Shown: in pieces, positions 51,375 through 60,623 of the stretch
Position numbering within the stretch: the stretch's first letter is position 1
Layout: each line of letters begins with the position of its first letter
From: Polyangium jinanense
GTDB taxonomy: Bacteria > Myxococcota > Polyangia > Polyangiales > Polyangiaceae
DNA: 64,000 bases
Assembly: GCF_028435365.1 (NCBI RefSeq)
Contig: NZ_JAGTJJ010000007.1
Span: 341,312 to 405,311, forward strand
Reading direction: 5' to 3'
Made by a program: the position numbers and the translations under genes
Notes under the pieces: generated by a model
Seen by the model: only the letters and a program-made list of their open reading frames with translations
What the model was told of the DNA's origin: nothing
Databases searched by the model: none

Positions 51375-51912
51375 ACGGCGAGCATGTCGACAAAGACCCC
51401 AGCCGTTGCCGACAAGCACGGCGAGCATGTCGACAAGGACCCCAGCCGTTGCCTGCAACCACGGCGAGCATGTCGACAAGGACCCCAGGTGTTGCCGACA
51501 AGCACGGCGAGCATGTCGACAAGGACCCCAGGTGTTGCCCGCAACCACGGCGAGCATGTCGACAAGGACTCCAGCCATTGCCGACAAGCGCGGCGAGCAT
51601 GTCGACAAGGACCCCAGGCGTTGCCCGCAACCACGGCGAGCATGTCGACAAGGACCCGAGCCGTTGCCGGCAACCACGGCGAGCATGTCGACAAGGACCC
51701 CAGGCGTTGCCGGCAAAGCGCGGCGAGCACGTCGACAAGGAGCCCAGCCGTTGCCGGCAACCACGGCGAGCATGTCGACAAGGACCCCAGGCGTTGCCCG
51801 CAACCGCGGCGAGCATGTCGACAAGGACCCCAGCCGTTGCCGACAAGCGCGGCGAGCATGTCGACCAAGCCCCCAGCCGTTGCCGGCAACCACGGCGAGC
51901 ACGTCGACGTCG
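51375..51912. repeat. 43-bp minisatellite, about 12.5 units
   Basis: Units of 43 bp (one of 44) share the core CGAGCATGTCGACAAGGACC followed by CCAG, then variable positions in CGTTGCCGxCAAxCxCG. Because 43 is not a multiple of three, all forward and reverse frames stay open, producing false long ORFs. The minus-strand unit carries ATGCTCGCCG, and the outermost copy leads into a 41-codon frame ending at 51260 (VYNIRQYVKGDPSALAALIP). The approximately 800-bp gap 51206-52004 holds only this. Confidence 0.92.
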
Positions 51913-52004
51913 AACGCGAGTCCGCGGCTGCCGAGGACGCTGCACGAACGGCAGGGCAGGAAGAAGGCGGACGAGCCGAACGCTAGCGGCGAACCGCAGG
52001 GCCG

Positions 52005-53216
52005 CTACACGCCCGACGCGTCCCTGGCGAACGTCGCGGCGATGGCCATGTCCTCCTCGACCGACGTGACGAGCGGGGCGAGCGCGGCCGCGAGTTGCAT
52101 CGCGTCACCGTGGCCGACGATTTCGACGAGGTGCTGGCAGAGCGCGGGCACGAAGCTCTCCGCAGGGACCGAGACGTAGCGCGACATCTCGAGGACCGTG
52201 CCGCGCTCGCCGCCGAACGCCGAAGGCGCGGCTTCCTGCAGGATGGGCAAGTCGATGCTGGGCGGTACGCCGAGCCGGCCGAGCGCCATGTGCGCGAGGT
52301 AGATGGCCGCGACCTGGCTCTCGCGGCGCACGCGCTGAAAGACGCCCTCGCCGAAGGCAGCTTGCCAGCGCGCAAGCTCGGCCGTGCGGCTCGCTTCGTA
52401 CCCGCCGAGGGGCGCATCCGAGACCGGAACGAGCGCGGCCAGCATCTCGGCCGAGCCTTCTTCGAGCGCGAGTCCACGCATCGCGACGAGGTCGTAGCCG
52501 CGGAGGAAGCCGACGAGGATGCGGCCGGCGCAGTCCCGCACGAAGGGCGCGAGCGCCTGGCCGATGGCCTCGGGCGGCGCCCCGGGCGCGAGCATCATGC
52601 CCGGCATGATCGCGCGCATCCGGCCGAGCGTGCCCCGCCGCGTCGGCGGCGACGACGAGCGAGGTCCCGACGTCGAAACGGGCCCGCTCGCCGGCCCGGA
52701 GCTCGAGACCGGCCCGCGGAAGGTGCTCGAAGGCGAGCCCCCGAGCTGCGCGACGCGGAAGCTTCCCAAGGAAGAATCGCCGCCGCTCGGGGGCGTGGAC
52801 GAGGGCGAGGCGTGGCCACGCGTCGTGTTCGGCGCGGGCGTGGAGACGGGCCCGGTCACGGAACGCATGGTGGTGGTCGACGCGCGCCGGAGCGCCGCCG
52901 ACGTGCCCGGATCGCCAACGACGTGCAGCGCCGCGAGATCGAGCGAGCGGATCGCGGGGAACCGCGGCGGCAGGCGCAGACGTAGCGCGGCGACGAGCTC
53001 GGCCTCGGCGCCGATGAGCTGCTCGTGATCGTCGGCCTCGCCGAAGAGCTCCTCGGCGAGCGTCGCGCATCGATCGGCGGCGTCGTCGGCGTTGCCCTGG
53101 GTCTGCGCCTCCGCGAAGTGCAAGGTCAGCTTGCCCCGCACGCGACGATCGTTCTTCGTCATCGCCGTGACGACGCGCGAAACGAGCTCCACATCGGCCG
53201 TGCTCCAGAAAGCCAT
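52005..53216 (-). CDS. hypothetical protein with two domains and a Ser/Pro/Thr linker
   Basis: 403 residues. Residues 1-105 (VELVSRVVTAMTKNDRRVRG, TLHFAEAQTQGNADDAADRC) have the alternating strand/helix look of SPFH-like N-termini, a weak inference. Residues 110-200 are a low-complexity Ser/Pro/Gly/Thr linker. Residues 205-403 are mainly helical (LAPFVRDCAGRILVGFLRGY, VFQRVRRESQVAAIYLAHMA). No signal peptide. Monocistronic or with the regulator upstream of it on the next strand; unrecognised. Confidence 0.68.
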   Translation of the reverse strand: MAFWSTADVELVSRVVTAMTKNDRRVRGKLTLHFAEAQTQGNADDAADRCATLAEELFGEADDHEQLIGAEAELVAALRLRLPPRFPAIRSLDLAALHVVGDPGTSAALRRASTTTMRSVTGPVSTPAPNTTRGHASPSSTPPSGGDSSLGSFRVAQLGGSPSSTFRGPVSSSGPASGPVSTSGPRSSSPPTRRGTLGRMRAIMPGMMLAPGAPPEAIGQALAPFVRDCAGRILVGFLRGYDLVAMRGLALEEGSAEMLAALVPVSDAPLGGYEASRTAELARWQAAFGEGVFQRVRRESQVAAIYLAHMALGRLGVPPSIDLPILQEAAPSAFGGERGTVLEMSRYVSVPAESFVPALCQHLVEIVGHGDAMQLAAALAPLVTSVEEDMAIAATFARDASGV

Positions 53217-53382
53217 CGCCTCTCGTCGTCCTCTTCGCGCGCCCAGGCGGCGCTCCGGAAAAACCGGGAAACCACGCGATCATCGCGCAGGCGCGGAGGA
53301 TCCGTCAACTCTTCGGAGGCGGTTCAGCCGAGGCGTCTCCCCGCGTTCGCCCGCGACGCGGGGGGCTTCCGTTCTCCACGCA

Positions 53383-54834
<1,452 letters not shown>

Positions 54835-55056
54835 GGCGCCTCCCCTACACCTACTACGGAGGGCCGCCCCGGGGCAGCGGGCAGGGGCGCCCCTCCGGCG
54901 GAACTCTGGGAGCCGGCTGCCTGGCCTCGGCCGTCGGGGTCCGTCGGGGCCGCCCTGTTTCCGCGGTTCCGTGTGCAAAGCCCCTCCGCAACTGCCCCCT
55001 CCTGCACAAAAGAGAGCTAAGCTCGCCCCCGCCGCACGAGACCGAGGAGAGACGGC

Positions 55057-55614
55057 ATGCTGGAAGACGTGTTCAAGGACTTGCAGGATGGCATCGAGAA
55101 ATCCATCGAGGCGCTCCGCCGAGATCTCGCGCGCGTGCGCACCGGCCGCGCCCACGCGGGGATGCTCGACGGCGTGCGCGTCGACTACTACGGCGTCCCG
55201 ACGCCCATCCAACAGATGGCCACGGTGAGCGTGCCCGAGCCTCGCCTCATCACGATCAAGCCCTGGGAGAAGAACCAGGTGAAGGCCGTGGACAAGGCGA
55301 TCCGCGAGAGCGACCTGAACCTGAACCCGCAGGTCGACGGCGATCTCATCCGCATCCCGATCCCGGCGCTCACCGAGGACCGGCGCAAGGAGATGGTCAA
55401 GCTGACCAAGAAGAACGGCGAGGAGGCGAAAGTCGCGATCCGCAAGCACCGCAGGGACGCGAACGAGCTCGTCGACTCGCTCGACAAGGACGGCGAGGTC
55501 AGCGGCGACGACGCCGATCGGGCGAAGAAGAAGATCGAGGACGTGGTCGCCGAGGGCATCAAGCAGGTCGACGCCGTCATCGCTCACAAGGAAAAGGACA
55601 TCCTGGAGGTGTAG
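55057..55614 (+). CDS. frr: ribosome recycling factor
   Basis: 185 residues, standard length. GAGGAGA upstream. MLEDVFKDLQDGIEKSIEAL, RVRTGRAHAGMLDGV, YYGVPTPIQQMA, ITIKPWEKN and LTEDRRKEMVKLTKK are all family hallmarks. It releases mRNA and splits 70S ribosomes with EF-G after termination. Usually it follows pyrH and tsf; here it stands alone with a 220-bp upstream region and is followed by the phosphatase. Confidence 0.97.
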   Translation: MLEDVFKDLQDGIEKSIEALRRDLARVRTGRAHAGMLDGVRVDYYGVPTPIQQMATVSVPEPRLITIKPWEKNQVKAVDKAIRESDLNLNPQVDGDLIRIPIPALTEDRRKEMVKLTKKNGEEAKVAIRKHRRDANELVDSLDKDGEVSGDDADRAKKKIEDVVAEGIKQVDAVIAHKEKDILEV

Positions 55615-55648
55615 GCGTCTCCGGACGCAACGAGAGGAGGGGGAACGC

Positions 55649-55843
55649 ATGGCCCAAGGCAGCCGAGATAAAGGGCGCTCCACGCGCTTGCCGCTCCGCG
55701 GCGGACCCGCGACGCGCGCCTTCCTTGCCCCGAGCGAGGAAGACGGCTTGACAGCGGAAACGCTGCGTGAAACCGTGAAAATCGTCGGTTTTGACCCGGT
55801 CCCAGGTTGCCGAGGTTTATGCGCGCATTTGCTTCCGGGATGA
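55649..55843 (+). CDS. possible small ORF between frr and the phosphatase
   Basis: 64 residues; the ATG has an excellent GGAGG eight bases upstream, the main reason to list it. Basic N-terminus (SRDKGRSTRLPLRGG), no family. It overlaps the phosphatase start by 25 bp, so it could act as a coupling leader. It may also be non-coding. Confidence 0.3.
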   Translation: MAQGSRDKGRSTRLPLRGGPATRAFLAPSEEDGLTAETLRETVKIVGFDPVPGCRGLCAHLLPG

Positions 55844-56667
55844 CCGATGTCGGTCTCCAGCGCGATCACAACGAGGACAGCTACGCTGTCCTCCTGGAGT
55901 ACGATCTGTTCATCGTCGCCGATGGCATGGGGGGCCATCGCGCCGGCGATGTGGCGAGCCGACTCGCGACCGACTCCATCACCGAGTTCTTCCGCTCGAC
56001 GGCGAACGACGACGCGACCTGGCCGATCCACTTCGACGCGAACCTGACCGAGGATGAAAACCGCCTGCTCAGCGGCATCATGGTCGCGAACCGGCGGATC
56101 TTCGAGCGCAGCATTCGCTCGCGCGAGTGCGCCGGCATGGGCACGACCGTGGTCAGCGCCGTCTTCTCGCGCAGGCGCAACCGCCTCTACGTGGGCCACG
56201 TCGGCGACAGCCGCGCCTACCGCGTCCGTGGCGGTACGATCCAGCAGCTCACGCGGGATCACTCGCTGATCAACGACTACCTCATGGCGATGCCCGAGCT
56301 CACCGAGGAGCAACGGGCGGAGCTGCCGCGCAACGTGATCACGCGCGCGCTCGGCATGCAGGACAGCGTCGCCGTCGACCTGATGAGCGACGAGCCGCAC
56401 CTCGGCGACGTCTACATCCTCTGCTCCGACGGCCTTTCGGGCATGCTCACCGACGAGCAGATCCGCGACATCGTCGCGACCTCGCAGGACACGTCCGAGA
56501 TGTGCAGGCGCCTCATCGCCAAGGCGAACGAGCTCGGCGGCGAGGACAACATCACCGTGCTGGCGATCCGCTTCCTCCAGGACGACGTGGAGTACGGCGA
56601 CGAGCCCACGCTCCAGGTCCCCGCGCATCGCATCGCGGTCACGGTCGGCGACGACAACGAGCGCTGA
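55819..56667 (+). CDS. PP2C-family protein phosphatase
   Basis: 282 residues from ATG 55819. Metal and active-site motifs in order: DVGLQRDHNEDSY, VADGMGGHRAGDVASRLA, GMGTTVV, VGHVGDSRAYRV, LTRDHSLI, ITRALGM, LCSDGLSGML and GGEDNITVLAI. It dephosphorylates Ser/Thr residues and is the natural counterpart of the Hanks kinases in this window. Cytoplasmic, no TM segment. It ends before a strong hairpin. Confidence 0.93.
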   Translation: MRAFASGMTDVGLQRDHNEDSYAVLLEYDLFIVADGMGGHRAGDVASRLATDSITEFFRSTANDDATWPIHFDANLTEDENRLLSGIMVANRRIFERSIRSRECAGMGTTVVSAVFSRRRNRLYVGHVGDSRAYRVRGGTIQQLTRDHSLINDYLMAMPELTEEQRAELPRNVITRALGMQDSVAVDLMSDEPHLGDVYILCSDGLSGMLTDEQIRDIVATSQDTSEMCRRLIAKANELGGEDNITVLAIRFLQDDVEYGDEPTLQVPAHRIAVTVGDDNER

Positions 56668-56692
56668 GCGTCGGCATCACGCCCCCTCTCGA

Positions 56693-56716
56693 CCCCTCTC
56701 CCCGCGGGGAGAGGGG
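56693..56716. terminator. hairpin between convergent genes, repeat-related
   Basis: Perfect 11-bp stem CCCCTCTCCCC / GGGGAGAGGGG around GC. It can end both the phosphatase and the opposing lipoprotein transcript; there is no U tract. The sequence resembles one half of the repeat at 27951-28064. Confidence 0.65.
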
Positions 56717-56729
56717 CTCGGGGTGAGCG

Positions 56730-57275
56730 TCACGTATCGCAGTTCTCGAGGATCAGGTGGCTCTCGGAGATGCCGCACGTGTTCGTCGACTCGATGATCT
56801 CGGGGCACTCGAACGAGACCCAGAGCTTGCCCGACGCGACGCCCTCGCCCGTGCCTTCCTTGAAGTAGAAGTTGCACTTCGACGAGCTGAACGCGTCGCC
56901 GGCCGTCCGGTCCGAGAAGAACGCGAGAGAACCCGCGGCCGGGCTCATCTCCGTCGCGCCCACGTTGATCGCGGGGATCGACAGGTTGATCCCGTCGCTG
57001 CCGAGCACGAGCTGCGCGCTCACGTTGAACGGCCCCGTGCCCGAAACCGAGCAGGTCACCTTCGCGCCTTCCACGCCGTCAATCACGACGGCCGTCTTCG
57101 TCGAGGCGCTGATCGTGCCGACCTCCGACCTGTGCGAGGCGATCGGGCAGCTCGCGCCCGTCTTCGTGAACTGGACGTTGAACGCGCCTTGCGGCGTGGG
57201 GGGCACGGGGTCGCTGCAACCGCCGAGCAAAGCGAACGCGACGAGCGGGAAAGCAAGACAGGCAACGCGCAGCAT
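56730..57275 (-). CDS. small lipoprotein of unknown function
   Basis: 181 residues. Signal LAFPLVAFALLGGC. Beta-rich mature part (GAFNVQFTKTG, VTCSVSGTGPFNVSAQLVL) with four further Cys (SCPI, VTC, KCNFYF, FECPE, TCGI) probably in disulfides. No family recognised. It is 106 bp downstream of the PLP enzyme gene and may belong to the same transcript. Confidence 0.68.
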   Translation of the reverse strand: MLRVACLAFPLVAFALLGGCSDPVPPTPQGAFNVQFTKTGASCPIASHRSEVGTISASTKTAVVIDGVEGAKVTCSVSGTGPFNVSAQLVLGSDGINLSIPAINVGATEMSPAAGSLAFFSDRTAGDAFSSSKCNFYFKEGTGEGVASGKLWVSFECPEIIESTNTCGISESHLILENCDT

Positions 57276-57381
57276 GGAAGTTCTCCCTGGGTTTCCGCGG
57301 CGCGCCGATGCGCCGTCGCCCCAGGTTCTACCGCATTTGCCTTGCGGGGCGTAGCATCGGTTACGCCCCGCGTTCTCGTCC

Positions 57382-58548
57382 TCAGCCGAGCGCGTGTTCG
57401 AGATCCTTCCAGAGATCGTCGACCGCTTCGAGCCCCACGGAGAGCCGCACGAGGCCGTCGGAGATGCCGAGCACCTTGCGCGTCTCCTCGGGGACCGACG
57501 CGTGCGTCATGATCGCCGGGTGCTCGGCGAGTGACTCCACGCCGCCGAGGCTCTCCGCGCACGAGAACACGTGCAGTCGCTCCAGCATCGTCCGCGCCGC
57601 CGAGAGACCCCCCGCGACCTCGATCGAGATCATGCCGCCGAAGCCGCCGCGCATCTGCCGCGCCGCCACGGCGTGATCCGGGTGCGACGCGAGCCCGGGG
57701 TAGTGGACACGTTCGACGCGCGGATGACGCGTGAGCCGCTCCGCGAGCGCGAGCGCCGCCATGCTCTGGTGACGCACGCGCACGGGCAGCGTCTTCAAGC
57801 CGCGCAGCACGAGGTAGCAGTCGAACGGGCTCGGCACGCCGCCCATCGCGTTCTGCAGGAAGCCGATGCGCTCCGCGAGCTTCGGGTTCGACGTCACGAT
57901 GGCTCCGCCGACGACGTCCGAGTGCCCGTTCAGGTACTTCGTCACCGAGTGCACGACCACGTCCGCGCCGAGATCGAGCGGACGCTGGAGCATGGGCGTG
58001 GCGAACGTGTTGTCGACGACGAAGGTGATGTTCGCCTCGCGCGCCACCTTCGCGAGCGCCGCGATGTCGAAGACCTTGAGCATCGGGTTCGTCGGCGTCT
58101 CGATCCAGAGCAGGCGCGTCGAGGGCCGGATCGCCGCGCGTACGGCCGCGGGATCGCGCATGTCGACGAAGCTCGACGAGAGGCCCATCGGGCCCATGAC
58201 CTTGTCCATCAGGCGGAACGTGCCGCCGTAGACGTCGTCGCCGCAGAGGATGTGCGCGCCGGGCGAAAGCGTGTGCAGCAGCGTCGTCGTCGCCGCGAGC
58301 CCGCTCCCGAAGCTGTAGCCGTGCGTGCCGCCTTCGAGGGCCGCGAGGCACGCTTCGAGCGCGCGGCGCGTGGGGTTGCCGCTGCGCGAGTATTCGTAGC
58401 CCTTGTGCACCCCCGGGCTCTCCTGCGCGAACGTGCTGGCGAGCACGATCGGCATCATCACCGCTCCGCTGACCGGATCGGGCTCCTGACCGGCGTGAAT
58501 GGCGAGGGTGTCGAGGGAAACCGGAAAAGGCGCGTCCTTGTTCTTCAT
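57382..58548 (-). CDS. cystathionine gamma-synthase/lyase (Cys/Met metabolism PLP enzyme)
   Basis: 388 residues. Hallmarks: HAGQEPDPVSGAVMMPI, YEYSRSGNPTRRALE, SGLAATTTLLHTL, VVDNTFATPMLQRP, PLP Lys in VVHSVTKYLNGHSDVVGG and SLGGVESLAEHP. It either joins cysteine and O-acyl-homoserine or cleaves cystathionine; sequence alone does not separate the two. Its gene follows a protein kinase gene by 14 bp, an unusual link, and closes the four-gene operon from 62867. Confidence 0.92.
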   Translation of the reverse strand: MKNKDAPFPVSLDTLAIHAGQEPDPVSGAVMMPIVLASTFAQESPGVHKGYEYSRSGNPTRRALEACLAALEGGTHGYSFGSGLAATTTLLHTLSPGAHILCGDDVYGGTFRLMDKVMGPMGLSSSFVDMRDPAAVRAAIRPSTRLLWIETPTNPMLKVFDIAALAKVAREANITFVVDNTFATPMLQRPLDLGADVVVHSVTKYLNGHSDVVGGAIVTSNPKLAERIGFLQNAMGGVPSPFDCYLVLRGLKTLPVRVRHQSMAALALAERLTRHPRVERVHYPGLASHPDHAVAARQMRGGFGGMISIEVAGGLSAARTMLERLHVFSCAESLGGVESLAEHPAIMTHASVPEETRKVLGISDGLVRLSVGLEAVDDLWKDLEHALG

Positions 58549-58562
58549 GTGGCTGCGCGACT

Positions 58563-59420
58563 CTAGCGCAGGTCCCGCGCACGTGGCACCGGCGCGAGCA
58601 CGTCGCACAGTTCTCGCGCCGACGCGCGCCGCCGCGACGCATCCGGATCGAGCGCCTCGTAAAGCGCCTCGCGTTCCGTCGCCTCGAACGCCTCCGCGGA
58701 GAGGACGAGCTCGCGCCGGATCCCACGCGTCGCGACCTCGGCCAGCATCGCGGCCTCCGTGTCGGCCTCGCAGAGCCGCTCGCCCGTCGCAAGGAAGAGC
58801 AGCGTCGCGGCCATCGCGTACACGTCGGTCGCTTGGGATGGCTTCGCCGCGCCCGACGCGAGCTCCGGCGCGGCGTACGGCAACGTGCCGCGATCGTTCG
58901 TCTCGAGCTCGGCTTCGAGCCCACGAAACCGCGCGGCCCCGAGGTCCACGATCCGCGCTTCGCCGAGCGGACCGAGCAGCACGTGCGCGGGGCCGATGTC
59001 TCCGTGCACCACGTCGAGCGACCCTGCCTCGTCCGCGAGCGCGTGGATCTGGGCGAGCGCTCCGAGCGCCTCGATCGCCACGTGCCGCACGAGCGTCCGC
59101 GGCACCCGCGCGCCTCGCTCTTGCCACCCGCGCACGAGCGCTTCGACCGACGTCCCGGCCGCGAACGTCTCCAGGAAGAACGGCCCGCGCGCGTCGTTCC
59201 CCACGCGCACGAGCGATGGCAGCGCGGGGTGCTCGATCATCGACAGGAGCCGCGCCTCGCGCACCATCGCCACGCGACCTTCCCGCGCGGCGAGCGCGCG
59301 TGGCACGAGCCGCTTGCACACGAGCTCGCGCTCCCCCTCGCGCACGAGGGCCACTTCGAACACGCTCCCGCCGCCCAGCAGGCGAACGAACTCCGTCCCT
59401 TTTGGCGCGAGGAACGACAC
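58563..59420 (-). CDS. atypical Ser/Thr kinase or pseudokinase
   Basis: 285 residues from GTG 59420, with AAGGA upstream; longer readings overlap the previous gene. Glycine loop VRLLGGGSVFEVAL and ATP Lys in ELVCKRLVP are present. The catalytic loop is VVHGDIGPAHVLL, where the family has HRDLKPxN: Asp is kept, but Lys is Gly and the metal-binding Asn is His. DFG reads DLG. LPYAAPELASG resembles the normal APE motif. No TM segment. ATP turnover is doubtful; a scaffold or slow kinase is possible. Confidence 0.82.
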   Translation of the reverse strand: MSFLAPKGTEFVRLLGGGSVFEVALVREGERELVCKRLVPRALAAREGRVAMVREARLLSMIEHPALPSLVRVGNDARGPFFLETFAAGTSVEALVRGWQERGARVPRTLVRHVAIEALGALAQIHALADEAGSLDVVHGDIGPAHVLLGPLGEARIVDLGAARFRGLEAELETNDRGTLPYAAPELASGAAKPSQATDVYAMAATLLFLATGERLCEADTEAAMLAEVATRGIRRELVLSAEAFEATEREALYEALDPDASRRRASARELCDVLAPVPRARDLR

Positions 59421-59431
59421 GTCGGTGATCC

Positions 59432-60613
59432 TTAGCGTGGCACGTCGAGCCGGACTCGATAGATGAGCGTCGGCCCGCCTTGCCCGTCGATCCACCGCGG
59501 CTCGTCGTCGCCGTCGAGCGGACTCGTGTAGTTGTAGACGTCGTACGCGCCTTCGCCCGCGGGCACGATCGACGCGAAGCAGGTGTCCCCGCGCGACGGC
59601 AGATCGAGCTCGAACGCGACCGTCAACGTCTCGGGATCGACGCGAAAGAGCGAGCAGCGCTTCGGCTGGAACGAGTACTCGACCGCGTAGACGCCCGCCT
59701 GATCCGCGAGCGAGAGATCGTCCCGATCGAGATCGAAGTTCCCCGTCTCCGTCAGGTTCCGCCGGCCGATGAGCCAGACGTCGTCGCCGCTCCGGAAGAG
59801 CAGCGGCGAGTCGTACTTCTTCTTGTCGGGCTTGCAGTCCCAGGCGCCGAGATCGGCGGCCTTCGCGCGGCAGATCTTCGAGCCGAAGCCGAGCGCGTCG
59901 CCGGCCTCGTTGCGCTCGACGGCGACGAGATCGCCATTGGCGAGGAGGACGAAGTCCGTCTCGGATCCGCCGCCCTCTTGCACCACCGGGCGTCCGGGCA
60001 CGAGCGGCTCGAACGTGAGCCCGTCCTCGGTCCGGAGCAGGTGGATCCGGATCGGCTCGCCGTCGAAGTCGTAGATGTTCTCGCCGCCGACGTACCCGAT
60101 GAGGTACGCGGCGCCGTCGATCCTCTTCGCTCGCCACGGGATGAAGCCCGGCTCGTAGAGCGGCGCGGGCTCGCTCCACGCGCCGCCCTCGTAGGTCATG
60201 GCCATCATGCCCTGCGGCTCGAAGTCGAGCGGGTTCGAGCCGAGCACGGCGAAGTAGAGGACGAGCTTCCCTTCGAGCGAGAGAAAGCGCATCTCGCGAA
60301 GATCCGTGCCCATCGCCACGTGCGTCTCGTAGCGCCAGGTCTCCTGGTCTTCGCTCGACACGACGTAGAGGACCGTCTCCGCGCTCGCGAAGTGGCTCGG
60401 CGCCGTGCGGAACGCGAGGTAGACGCGCCCTTCGTGCCGCACGACGTCGAGGTTGTTGTTCGCGTTTTGCGTTTCGACCCCCGCGGGCGGCGCCGCGAAC
60501 GGGACCACCTCTCGGTAGCCCTCGATCCGCGCGCCCGCGGGGTTCACCATCTCCTCGGGGCTGCAGCCCGCGAGGAGCAGCGCGGTCACGACGAAGGACG
60601 ACGCGCGGCGCAT
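59432..60613 (-). CDS. lipoprotein with beta-propeller-like repeats
   Basis: 393 residues. Signal FVVTALLLAGC. The mature chain has repeated strand blocks with DVVRHEGRVYLAFR, MRFLSLEGKLVLYFA, TDFVLLANGDLVAVER and SPLLFRSGDDVWLIGRR, typical of five- or six-bladed propellers. No sialidase Asp-box was seen. It resembles the C-terminal half of the lipoprotein at 13521-14900. Ten bases separate it from the upstream gene. Confidence 0.7.
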   Translation of the reverse strand: MRRASSFVVTALLLAGCSPEEMVNPAGARIEGYREVVPFAAPPAGVETQNANNNLDVVRHEGRVYLAFRTAPSHFASAETVLYVVSSEDQETWRYETHVAMGTDLREMRFLSLEGKLVLYFAVLGSNPLDFEPQGMMAMTYEGGAWSEPAPLYEPGFIPWRAKRIDGAAYLIGYVGGENIYDFDGEPIRIHLLRTEDGLTFEPLVPGRPVVQEGGGSETDFVLLANGDLVAVERNEAGDALGFGSKICRAKAADLGAWDCKPDKKKYDSPLLFRSGDDVWLIGRRNLTETGNFDLDRDDLSLADQAGVYAVEYSFQPKRCSLFRVDPETLTVAFELDLPSRGDTCFASIVPAGEGAYDVYNYTSPLDGDDEPRWIDGQGGPTLIYRVRLDVPR

Positions 60614-60623
60614 GACCCCCGCA

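Noticed and set aside
51375..51912. CRISPR array
   Set aside because: Units are joined directly with a 43-bp period and only point variation; there are no unique spacers and no cas genes.
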